Source: Astropecten irregularis | Taxonomy: Eukaryota; Echinodermata; Asteroidea; Paxillosida; Astropectinidae | DNA: 64,000 nucleotides | Assembly (NCBI GenBank): GCA_963971285.1 | Contig: OZ020247.1 | Span: 8,452,614 to 8,516,613 of the forward strand | Direction: 5' to 3' | Part shown: one piece after another, positions 1 through 12,300 of the stretch | Layout: each line of letters starts with the position of its first letter | Position numbering within the stretch: the stretch's first letter is position 1 | The notes under the pieces: model-generated | Database searches by the model: none | Told to the model about the DNA's origin: nothing | Seen by the model: the letters and a program-made list of their open reading frames with translations, nothing else | Translations under genes and position numbers: made by a program

Positions 1-119
1 TGTTCGTTTGCAGTGCACAGTCTGTTTGTTGGCATGACCTACAACTAAGTCAATGTAAATTTAATCATCAAATACATGTAACCACAAGGCAAACTAAGTG
101 GATTTATCTTAAGTCATTG

Positions 120-270
120 AACAAAGAAAACTTGACTGGAGTGGGATTTGAACCTGCAACCTACTGAATACTGATAGCTCAGTTTAATAGTAGCTAGAGC
201 ACTGGTACGGTATTCCAGAGGTAGCAGGTTCAAATCACGCTCCAATCAATTTTTGTCATTCACTTTTCAA
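120..270. repeat. SINE-like tRNA-derived repeat, inverted pair
   Basis: A reverse B-box-like stretch (GGATTTGAACCTGCAACCT) and a forward copy with B box GGTTCAAATC and the tail 'TCACTTTTCAATAAATG' lie head to head within 150 bases. The forward part keeps the family core 'ACGGTATTCCAGAGGT'. Confidence 0.6.
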
Positions 271-319
271 TAAATGAATGAATGACTGACAAAATATCAC
301 ACAAGAAGAGACAACCAAC

Positions 320-3300
320 CTTTGGATCATCATTAAAGACCGGGCCGGCCTGCGGGCTGGAGGGCTTCACTTCCTGGACCAGCAAGAGCTCCTTGTCTCT
401 ACCCGAGGTGACATCACTGCCAGGCAAGACGTGAGCAATCACGTTGGTGTACATGCCCTCAGCTAGAAGGGAGAGAGTTGGATTCAATCATCCCGAAAAG
501 GAAGAAGAGAAAGAATTCGCATAAGGAAACCCATTCAATATGAAAGGAAAATTGAACGAAGGGTACACCATGGTAAAAGATGCCTCTGAAAGAATCGGAG
601 ATCTTTATATCTTGATGTTCTGATCAGGATGCTCTGGTCATCTTCAGTGGACCCTGACAGCAGCATGCCAGCCAGAACCTAGAGGGGAGACTCTCTGGTT
701 CTTTCAGCAACCACCTCTCTTTGTGTGTACCGTAAAATACTTATTTTGTACGTCTGTCACACAAAAGTCTTAAATATCCTTCAAGAGAGGAACACACTGA
801 CCTAATAATATACTTTTTACAGGTTTTAGGCTTCTGAAAGTGCCCCCATACCCTGTCATCATTTACTTTGCTTTTATTTGTTTTTTCTTGAACTTCCACA
901 TACTTGTTTATTCTCAAATTGTGATGTTTCTTTACAGAGTTGGAAATAAATGTGCAAATGAATTGAATTGATTTGATGTAAAAACTGTCCATCTTGGCCA
1001 GGTTAGGTAGGAGATAATTGTCTTGTTTTGCTGGTTTGTTCCAAGCTTAAAAACAATCTTGGCGGCATGCAAAATGAATACAGAGGGAACTTATTTTCCT
1101 AACAAAAAATGTGATAACATGTAATATAAAAAATTGGATAAAAAGGAAAAGAAGAAATCTCTGATTGCTTCATACATGTCATATGAGAAAATTTGACCAC
1201 AAGCAACAAGACTCAACTTTCAGGCATTGCAATATTAAAAAAAGCTACACATGATTGTATGTTTTTTAAGTGACGCCGATATTTTCCCCCTTGTCGAATA
1301 CGTACCTTGGACGGCTTTGGCTGACTGCACTTCCAGGAACAGGCCCATCTCTTGGTCGTAGTCCACGCATCGCACAATGTCCAGGCGCTGAGGCGGGGCC
1401 TGGTTCTCTGGGTCGGACTGCTTCTTGAAGTCCAGTCTGTCCAGCTGCCACAATCTCAACTCATCCTCCGTCATCTCTGACCACCAGAAAAAAAGAAAAA
1501 TGATTGCAAATTAAAAAAAAAGGTCTGACTCTTTTACTTTGGATGCTCTAGCTATATCTGAGTCTAGTACAATCTGAATCAATGGGAGATTTTTGGAGAG
1601 TCGGTCTTGAGTCAACAGCGCACGTGCAAACCGGGGGTGCGTTCCGCTTGCGCGAACATGTCTCAACGTTTGCGGCAACGTTTGCGTACAACCGGAACCG
1701 ATTGTGAGCGCGCGTGGAACACAACCGTAAAATGGCGGTGTCCAGTCGTAACCAAGATGGCGTCGAATGCCTGCAGCGTCCAAAATAATTGATGAAATTT
1801 CTGATAGTACTTGTACTGCAGCATATCATTAAGTACCAATTATCTATGGTGCAATTTGTGAAGTACTTGATAAATTTTCAATCTTAAAAACTGCAGTTTT
1901 TACTTTCGTCACAAAAAAAATTACATCGTCTGCTTACCGTTCTGCCATCTTGGAAATATCGACCATTTTTAAATGACACGCGAACATTCGCGAACATCTC
2001 AGAAATATGTTCACCGACTGTTGCTAACACCCGCCAACGTTAGCGGCGCACAAGTCGTTCCAACCGAAATTGTTTGCAAACGTTGGCAAACGGTGGCAAC
2101 GTTCGCGCAAGCGGAACGCACCCCATGCTTGTGCAATTGTGAGCATGCGCGCGCGTGCGTGCGCGTGCGCGTGCGCGTGCGCTGTTGACTCAAGACCGAC
2201 TCTCCAAAAAGTCTCCCATTGCCTAGAAGGGAATAAGATGGCAAAAAGAACAAGTCCAGTCTTTTATAGTTTTCCGCAACCCCAGATTCTGAGGTTTGTA
2301 TTCATGACAACCATGTTATGCAGTGTTTCCACTGAGACAATCCTCCTGAAGCAGATTACACCTACATTTTCACTCCCAGCTGGTGTAATCAGGGAGTTCA
2401 TGGTGTAATTACATCAGCACTGAAGCATGCTAGGAGTATGATAGCTTGTTAATTAGGTACACTAGTAAGAGGCTAATAACTAAGAACCTCATAATAGACT
2501 GGGCTCGGTAATTTCTCGTGAGAACAAGTGGAAAATTGTTAGCGAATCTTATCAAAGTGCTATCCCTAGTCATTGGGGCCAATACTGGCACTTCTTATTT
2601 ATAGCTGAAAGCTGTTTCTTTAAAGACATGGGCTAGTGGTGCTTGGGCAAGATGCTTTGTCACATTATTGCTCTTCTTCACCCAGAAGTAAATGGGTACC
2701 TGTGAGGGTAGAGATGGCTTTGTGTGCTTGATTAGCCTCTGTGCGCTTTACAGCATCCAGGGCTGTACACTCCCCAGGGAGTTGAGATGGTTTCAGGACT
2801 GTAAATGAGCTAGGAGTGCAGGACCTACTAGGAGATGACACTGGATGGGTTCTCCCAACACCCAAACTCTGTCGGCAGCTGCTCGCCAGCCATCGCAACT
2901 CCCCTGAATGTCTTCCTAGCTCACCTTGGGTTTCCTGCTGATCTTGTCTCAGCTTGTGCAGACGGCTACGTACAGTGTCCCCCCAAGATGCATTCTTCCT
3001 GTAATGCACCATCAACCGCCGCTCTGACTCCGACGGCACACTTGTATGGGAATCATAATAGGCAGTGTCATAGTCTGGTGCCGGAATAAACTCCTGCAGA
3101 TCGGATTTCGAGAGAAAAAAAAATTAAAAATGCAAAGACAAAATTAACATTATATATTAGTTTGTTTAGGAGTTAAGCAAATTGCCACTGGTAGGTTTTT
3201 TGTGGGGTTATATTATCTAACTTTATTTTTTGGGGGGGTGTAAATTTGCAAGACATCTTCAATGTCAATGAATGAAGCACCTGAAAGTAAGAATGCTGGC

Positions 3301-6300
3301 TTCACATGAAGGAGAGCTTGCTAACATCTTTAACAGTCAATATTTGTATAATTATTATACCTCAATTCAAACTTTGGGAGGCAGTAGTTTTTCCATAGCA
3401 TTCTTCACTATGATCCGCATCTTAGGAGGCAGTACATAGTTGGTCAATATAGTATATTTTACCTCCATCCAAATATTAAGAGGCAGTCCATTACACTCTT
3501 CACTGCTCATTATTTGAATATTATACCTCAATGGGTATCTTAGGAGGGTATAGTTTAACATTCTTCCGTGGTCAATAACAGTATATTATACCTTGATCCG
3601 AGCACTAGGAGGCAGTATAATTTCACTATAACATTCTGTGGTCAATATTCGAATATTGTACAGTTCAATCTGTATCTTTAGGAGGCAGTATAGTTTTACT
3701 ATAACATTAATCTGCAGTCAATATCTGAATATTACACCTCGATCTGAACCTTGGCTTGCAGTATAGTTTTACCATAGCATTCTGACCATTCTTCAGTGGT
3801 CATTATATAACACCTTAGTAGATCCTTGTCATTTGATTGGAGGATTGTATGTCACGTGATATGTAATAAATAGACCAATTCATGGCTTACGTCACAACCG
3901 TTGAAATTTGTACCATCCACCGTGCATTTTTGGTGCCATCCGATTTGTACCATTGCACGCCAGGGACTCTTATACGTGATTGGTCAAGCGGCGTTCCATT
4001 TATTTGTCACTGCGTGCACGCGTACGCGTTGGTACGGTGTGCAACGCGCGTTAATGTAATAAGAGCAATATAGTTTGCCAAGATTTTAAGCTTTTTTTGT
4101 CTCGCTAACTCTTAAAATGTTATCCTCCAATCAAAATCAAATGACAAAGATCTACTTAGATGTTATATAAAACAAATAATGAATGTTTCACATTCGTAGA
4201 ATGGAAAAAATAATTTCATTCGGTGACAGATGGACTGTTCCATTCCACTCGGCTTCGCCTCGTGAAATAGAACAGTCCATCTGTCACCTCATGAAATTAT
4301 TTTTACCATTCCACTCATAAACATTCATTACCGGTATTTGTATAATAGTTTGCATTCTATAACTCGCTTTGAAATGAAAGGGTTGTACTGGGTATATTTC
4401 TCACCTCTGATTTGGGTAGAAGGCGTACGAGCAATGAACAGGCAGGGATGATGGGGAGTTGACTCATTGCCTCTACGGACATTGCACTGGATGCGGGCAT
4501 GCCATGATGCATCCTCAGCTGGAATCCACCAATATTCAGCTGAGTGGACATAAACAAGTAAAAAATGTCGAAACTTACATCCAACCATATTTCATAACCA
4601 AATCAGGCATGTTAAAATGCCCTTATGACGTTCAACAGCACAACATGCAAAATCCTTTTGAGTGTTTTTTTTTTAAGCCTGATTTTAAAGGTAGTATCAT
4701 AGTTTGGTTTTTGTCAAAGAAATACAGATTCGTGGCCAATAATGTCAAGGAAGATACAGTAAAAGTAATCTATGAAAATTTCAGTCCAATTCGATGCCCA
4801 CTTTTTGAGAAAACAGCGAAAAATGGCCACAGTATTTCTTAAGTATTTTCTATTTTATTTTTGATCTTTTAAAAGATCAAAAAGATTTCCGGTCGTTGTT
4901 TTTACAAATTTCTGGATAAATACACCATTTCAGGCGGAAAAATTTTAACAGTATGTTTCTACCACCACCATCTTCATACCATGTAGTTATAGGTAAATCT
5001 GTGAACATTTCTGTTTTGGTCTCTTACCAAAGTATGATACTACCTTTAATGAATAATTCTATCACCCAAATGAAAATCATAAGAGTAATAATTTTATCAT
5101 TTTGTCACCTTTACTGCTTTTGGAATTGACAAAAACATGCAGGATTAATTTTTCAACAAATTGAAAAGTGAACAAAGAAAAATTGAGAGGAGCGAGATTC
5201 GAACCAGCAACCCCCAGAATACCGTACAGGAGCTTTACCAAATGAGCTATCCAGCTCTATGTTGGTGTTGCATGCCCCTAATAGTCAATTATCTTTGTTC
5301 ATATGGCAGTCAGAAGTCATGAAACCTCTCACATACTGCTATATCCCAAGGGCCATTTAAGATGCTTGCAGCATTAGCAATGCTGCAACCTGATAAACAG
5401 TACAGACGAAAACAGAATAGAAGCCAAATTTTCAGATTTAACAGTTCTTTCTTTGTGAAATTCCCCCTTATAACTTTGGAATTTTTTCATTGTTGAGGGA
5501 TACACGACATACACATTGTAGTGTCATAAACAAGTGTTTTCTTTTCAAGTTATGTCTTTTATTTCATTCCATTGGCTCTGAAGTGAAATGAAAAATTCAT
5601 TTTTTGCATCTTCCAATTTTTTTTTTTTTGGACATCAGTTTGCTCTCACCTTCTTTGATCCTTCATCTCCGACAAACAGCTGCAATGCCGTGGCACCAGC
5701 CACCACCACATCATTAGTGACCTTGTCCACTGTGTATATCCTCAGCACAGCCACATTGGCTTCCTCGGCAAAGGGCAAGGTGTACCGGTAGGTGCACGTT
5801 GGACAGCGAGCCGACGAGTCAAATTCTGCAGCTGCTAGAATATCAGGACGGTCATCATTAACAGGTAGGACGACACGGCCAGTTACCTTGACAACGACAA
5901 CAAAAAAGATAAACAGTCAAATGTTTCTAAATGGAAGAAGCAGCAGAACAGCACTATCTTTCTCAATGGCTAAATGACAAGAGGACAAGAACATGCAAGT
6001 AAAGATACATGTAAACATAAATGGATGAAAGGATCAGAACAAAGGGCAACAGAGTGACCAGGGAAACATTCTTTGAGAAAGATCCTGCTATGATCAAAAT
6101 GTCAGGCCCTCCTAACTTCTAGCATTTTATATAATTCAGTTCATTATTTTGGTTAAAAGAAGCTCTCCTGTGGACGAACAGAGCACACTGTTTGGAACGT
6201 CGAGATATTACCAACGGTTTTTCTCAGAACCACACACTCTCACAGAAGAGATAACATGGTGTCACCGCAAACCTACCTTCTTTACATGTACTTCTACCAT

Positions 6301-9300
6301 GCATAGCTTTTTCAAGAAAGACTAGAAACTCTGTCTGGTGATCAAAGAATGTGATCCAACAAAGACCCTGAAGTGATGGAGATCGATGGACGTAAAGATG
6401 TTTTCACTCGTAATGAGAATGGTGACGCTACAATGAATGATGCACAATCAAATTCTCACCTTGCATATGGTAGAGGTGTCCGGTAAGAACCTGACCCCGT
6501 CGATGTAGAGGTCACAGCCTTCCTCCGGAGCAGTAGCCTTGTGGTCATCCTCCTTCCGGCTGGGGTCCTGCTCAAGCCACAGTGTGTCCGGCTCAAAGAC
6601 CGTCAGACTCACCTCCGACCCCACCTGCAAAAGATCTAGAGAGGCCGGACAACAGGAACGAGATATTCAATGTAAGACTTTTCAATTTTCTTGGCCCAGC
6701 GGTGTATGATTTTCAGAAACAGAGAGCTGACATCTACAGCCAGTAATGTGTAGAATGTCCTCAATCTGCTTGAGCACTAGACCTCACGATTGCTTGTTGG
6801 CTCCCCCATTTCTACAAAGTACTTGCCTAGATGACACCATGATTATTATTCTGACCCGGGGTCGATTTCTTGAAGCCCTAAGATCGACTGTAACTTGAGT
6901 TACGAAGGATAACCCATATCGTATCCTACATAGGGCTGCAATGCATCATAAGTCCTACAAATGATAGTAAGTTATGATGAGTTTGGGGAAATCAACCCTT
7001 GGTTCTACAAAATGAGTATAAAGGCCAACTTATATGACATTTTCCATTTATTTCATATTATTAAAAAAAACCTGACAACTTCTGCTGTTTGGGCAATGAT
7101 GAGGCAATTTTCGGACAATCTCCAAGAAGAAATAAATTCACGTTTAAATTTTCAAATATTTTCAAGTTTTTTGGCAGACAAACTGCCCGAAGAATGACCC
7201 TTTGTGATTTAGAAATGTCCCATTTGCCTGTTGTATAGTCTGTAAGGTGCTTTCAAGTTGCCTCTAAAAATTAAGACAGGGCCACTTTGCTTTGAAATAT
7301 CAGGTATTTCCGCACAGTACAACAATGTCTTTAGGGTAAAAATAAATAAAGAAATTCTGAAAGATTTTCACTTTGTAACAACTTTTGCATCGGCATAGAA
7401 CTCAAAATCAGCTTTGGCCATTTGCATCTCAATTTACCAGGTTGTGTCAATGGGTCTTAATAGGCAACAGGCCTCATCACAAATTGAAAAAATGGTCTCT
7501 TACCTTTTCCTGAAAACTGCTTCATTGCTCCATCTGCTTGAATGTCCTCAGGCACCTCCCCAAAGTACAATGGTACGGTCTGCTCGGCTTCCCTAGCAGC
7601 CCAGGTTGTCATGGGGACGGCCGTTCCATTCTGCCTCTGCGGGGAGGCAGTTCCCTCCTTTTGGTAAACTGGAATCAGGGCCCATCCCAGAGATTCTTTG
7701 GACAACTGATCCTGGTCATGATCTGAGGAGACAAGCAGAACATCCCTGATGTACCATTCCTGGACAAGTTTGCAGCATTGCTAATGATGCATCCTTCAAG
7801 TGGGATATAGAGGTATGTGCGTGGTTTCATGGCTTCTGACTGGCATACGAACAAAGGTAATTAACAATTTGGGACACCGCCAACATAGGGCTGGATTGCC
7901 CCGTCGGTAGAGCATGGGAAGGGTATTCTGGAGGCCACAGGTTCGAATCCCAACTCAGTCAATTTTCTTTGTTCACCTTAATTTGGATCCCTAAAATGAA
8001 TCCAGTCAGTTTGCCTTGTGGTCAATTTGATAAGAAAAAGCAAGACACAAAGAAACGAATGAATGTATTAATAATAATAATAATAATTTGGGAGGCTAAT
8101 CCTCCTGGTGTGCTGAATTGCGAAGGATGTGGCTACAACGTGATTAAGTTGCCGACAATCATGGGTGCCCTTGGCCACATCAACCAATATAACATCACGG
8201 AGCACAGCCTGAGATCATGTTTGATTTTTGTGGAGGGAGGAAAACCGGAGAACCCGGGAAAAAAAACCCTTGTAGCATAGGCGAGAACCAACGCACAACT
8301 CTAATAACATATGACCTAAGCTTGAATCGAACCCGGGCCACATTGGCAAGATAAGTTATCAGAAATCTGCAAGAAGTCTTTAAACTGTCATGTTTAAGAT
8401 GAAAAAAAGAACACGAAAGACCATCTGAAATGGATGCCATACCTGATTCGTCATCTGAAGTTTTGTAGCGGAACCTCAGCGCAACTAATGGTTCAAGTTC
8501 CCGATCATATTTCATCAAGTCCAATTCCTTCAAGGAAAAGTTGATCGGTTCCTGAAGAGGAATTAATCCACAAGAATTTTGATTTTGTTTTTCAAAAATT
8601 TCCATCTCGGATGGGTTGAATTATTATCAAAGCTCCTGTACGGGAATGTTTGGTATATTGCCTGTCGGCAGAACTTGCATTTTCCCTATAAGCTGATACT
8701 TGGGTTAACAGCTTGCAGATGCTAACTCTTATTTGTTAATAGGGGGAGAGACTTTACTACTGGTCCAGCCTAGCTTTTGAAAAGACTGGCCAGGCCTGGT
8801 CCTTCAGACCTGAAATCCTCCTTTTGCTAATCCTGAACTTCAGTACAACAAAGATACTTAGAATCAATAAAGCCAGGCCTCTGGATGGCCTAGCCAGGCC
8901 CCTGGATGGCCTAGCCAGGCCCCTGGATGGCCTAGCCAGGCCCCTGGATGGCCTAGCCAGGCCCCTGGATGGCCTAGCCAGGCCCCTGGATGGCCTAGCC
9001 AGGCCCCTGGATGGCTTAGCCAGGGCTCTGGATGGCCTAGCCAGACTGAAGTCCTGCCAGCATCCCGCCACAAGTCTGACATGGGGTTATAATGCAGCTT
9101 AAATGGCTACACAATGCCCTGGCCAAGACCATAGTATCATTCTTTCAACCATCTATCAGTATCTTTCTATAACGTATCCAATTTTGAATGTGATGACAGT
9201 TTTGTTCACATACCTCGTTCACAGTTTGGATGATTTTTCCCGGCGAGTCCTTATCATACCGGCCGTCGGACTTCTTGACAAATATGGAGAGGGTCACATG

Positions 9301-12300
9301 ATCTTTGATCTGATTCACTTGGACTGTCTTCTTGCCCACCGTCAGGAACAAAGTGACGACGACTCGATCCATCTGGAGACCTGGCAGCTAAATGAGAAGA
9401 AAAGCATGGGATAAATTAATCATAAATAATTGAAAAGTAAACAAAGAAAAATTGTCTGCAACTGGAATCGTACCAGTGACCTCTAGAACACCGTACTGGT
9501 ACTCTTACCAACTGAGCCATCCATCCCTATGTTGGTGGTGGGTATAGGACAGTGGCGCACCCAGGGGGGGGGGGGGGCTCCGGGGGCTTGAGCCCCCCCC
9601 CCCCCAAGAGGGTCCCTGAAAAAAACCCCCCAAAAAACGAAAAAAGAACGAAAAAAAAACAAACAAAAAAAGGGGGGGAGAGGGAAAGGGAGAGGAGGAA
9701 TGGGGGAGTCACAAAATGTTTTGTGGGAGAAAAATTTTCTTTGAGCCTCCCCAAAGACAAAATCCTGGGTGCGCCAGTGGGATAGGACTGGGTAGCTCAG
9801 TTGGTAAGAGTGCCGGTACAGTGTTCTGGAGGTCGCTGGTTCAAATCCAGCTCCAGTCAATTTTTCTTCGTTCACTTTTCAATGACTTAAAATTCAGTCA
9901 GTTTCCCTTGTGGTTATCTGTTGAATAATGATAACAAATTGTTTTTGTACAACGCAAATTCTGCCAAATGTTGATGCTCAATGTACATGGTTTTTAGCAC
10001 AATAAAAATATACAAACTTTAACATAAAATCGATGTTTAGTAATCAAAAGCTGAATTTAAGATAAGACTGGAGGAGTGTTGTTGGAGTGTTCTTGGCTTG
10101 TTTGCTTTGTTTGTTTGTTTGTCTGTTTTTTGTCAAATCTCAGTGAGGTTCCAGATGAGCTTGGTTTGTTGGTCAGTTTTTTTTTATATGTTGGAGAATT
10201 CTTTATTGGTTTGCTTTGTTTGTTTGTTTGTTTGTCTGTTTTTGTCGCATCTTACCTGAGATTCGGTGAGGTTCCATATGAGCTTCGTTTGTTGGTCAGT
10301 TTTTTTATATGTTGGAGACTTCTTTATTGCTTTGCTTTGTTTGTTTATTCGTCTGTTTTTGTCGCATCTTACCTGAGACTCGGTGAGGTTCCATATGAGC
10401 TTCGTTTGTTGGTCAGTTTTTTTTATATGTTGGAGACTTCTTTATTGCTTTGTTTGTTTGTTTGTTTGTCTGTTTTTGTCGCATCTTACCTGAGATTCGG
10501 TGAGGTTCCATATGAGCTTCGTTTGTTGGTCAGTTTTTTTATATGTTGGAGACTTCTTTATTGCTTTGCTTTGTTTGTTTATTCGTCTGTTTTTGTCGCA
10601 TCTTACCTGAGACTCGGTGAGGTTCCATATGAGCTTCGTTTGTTGGTCAGTTTTTTTATATGTTGGAGACTTCTTTATTGCTTTGCTTTGTTTGTTTATT
10701 CGTCTGTTTTTGTCGCATCTTACCTGAGTCTCGCTGAGGTTCCATATGAGCTTCGTTTGTTGGTCAGTTTTTTTATATGTTGGAGACTTCTTTATTGCTT
10801 TGCTTTGTTTGTTTATTCGTCTGTTTTTGTCGCATCTTACCTGAGACTCGGTGAGGTTCCATATGAGCTTCGTTTGTTGGTCAGTTTTTTTATATGTTGG
10901 AGACTTCTTTATTGCTTTGCTTTGTTTGTTTATTCGTCTGTTTTTGTCGCATCCTACCTGAGACTCGGTGAGGTTCCATATGAGCTTGAGTTTGATGTTC
11001 CTCAGGCCGGCTCTCCTGAGTTTCACCATCTCTGGCTGGGAATCGATGGGGCCAGCAGGGGGCATCCCTGGGGCAGATCCTGGAGCAGTTGCAGGGGTAC
11101 TTCCTGGAGCAGTCGCAGGGGCAGTTCCTGGAGGAGTTGCTGGGATAGGAATGGGGGTAGGTGCCGCCGCCTTGGCCACAGGACTTTTTGCACCAGGACT
11201 GGTAGAAGTTGCGAGAAAAGAGGAAGAAACCTTTTACTCCAGTAGCCCAAGCACTGGACAGCAGGCCGGGAAGGCTTAACATATACAGCTATATAAACAT
11301 GTCCATGGTGATGCTGTACATTTCCAGTAACATTTTGAGTTCATTTGGACTTTTCTAGCCTCATCAACCCAAAATATCACTTCTACTTCAACTATTACAC
11401 CAATGAAACAAAATTCTGACAGCCTTCCGTCATACTTCTTGATTAACTTTAAAAGTGAAAAAAAAAACAAAAAACGGGAGCAAGGAAGGTTTGAAAGTTT
11501 CTGAAGTGAATCTTGAATGGTATTCTGTATGCCAGTTGTCCTACAACCAAACACCAATATCACTACTCAGCTGTCCATAACCTTTATCACATACATATAC
11601 TTACTCCATGCTTCTTTCTTGTCCAAGTCGAGCCTGCCGATAAGCCTTCACTAGGTCAAGGGTCAGCGTTTTCGAAGGCTCACTCAGGAACACCTTTAGT
11701 ACAATGAAAAAGAAACTTTTCAATTTGATAGCCAAATGTGAATAAGGTAATTTGTAACAATGGGAGACTTTTGGAGAATCGGTCTCGAGTCAACAGCGCA
11801 CGCGCAAACCATGCTTGCAAATTGATCGCCAAAGAAAAAAACTTCTGTCCAGTAAAGTTGGCAGTAGAAGAATTGGGAATAGAATGAAAAATTAGGAAAT
11901 ATGTGCACAAGTTTGTGAAAAAATACAAAAATAACAAATATGTCTCCCTTAGTTCTTATTTTTATTTCAATAATCAAATAATCATAAGAGAAACTGATTG
12001 AATACAAAGTCATTGGAAAGTAAATTGACTCGAATGTGATTCAAACCAGTGACCACCAGAACACCGTATTGGTGCTCTTACCAACTGAGCTACCCAGCCC
12101 TATGTCGGTGGTGTCCCTAATAGTCGATTATCTTTGTTTGTTTGGCAGTCAGAAGTCATGAATTAAAAAATGCACAATATACCCCTATAGCCCAAGGATC
12201 ATTTTATCTTCATTTTAGTTACCTGTCTCATCTGGTGGTAGTTTGTGGCCCGCATGAAGGGCGCCCTCAGTTGGAGGAGAAGGGCCAGGCAGGTGTGTTC

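Larger units (their letters stand above)
4405..9387 (-). other. Exons encoding C2-like beta-rich segments
   Basis: Exons 9214-9387, 8443-8551, 7504-7722, 6460-6635, 5650-5886 and 4405-4539 encode alternating beta-strand patterns (for example VVVTLFLTVGKK, VALRFRYKTSDDES, LRIYTVDKVTNDVVVAG). These resemble strands of C2 sandwiches, with an acidic loop DDRPD. A CPTC pair lies at about residue 880. No complete set of calcium-binding aspartates was identified, so a calcium-independent lipid- or protein-binding module is more likely. This is inference from pattern, not from alignment. Confidence 0.4.

Noticed and set aside
3340-3790. Possible CRISPR-like array
   Set aside because: The whole ~80-bp unit is repeated with drift, there are no unique spacers, and the setting is a eukaryotic intron.
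8757-9102. Peptide-repeat open frames on both strands (LARPLDG and similar)
   Set aside because: They follow from the 21-bp minisatellite in an intron, with no exon borders.
9552-9785. Gly/Pro-rich open frames
   Set aside because: They are produced by homopolymer G and C runs in the foldback element.
10076-11245. 389-residue plus-strand open frame with hydrophobic 39-residue repeats
   Set aside because: It is the opposite strand of the 117-bp tandem repeat and of the exon at 10958-11198; the unit length keeps every frame open. No start context or splice evidence supports it.
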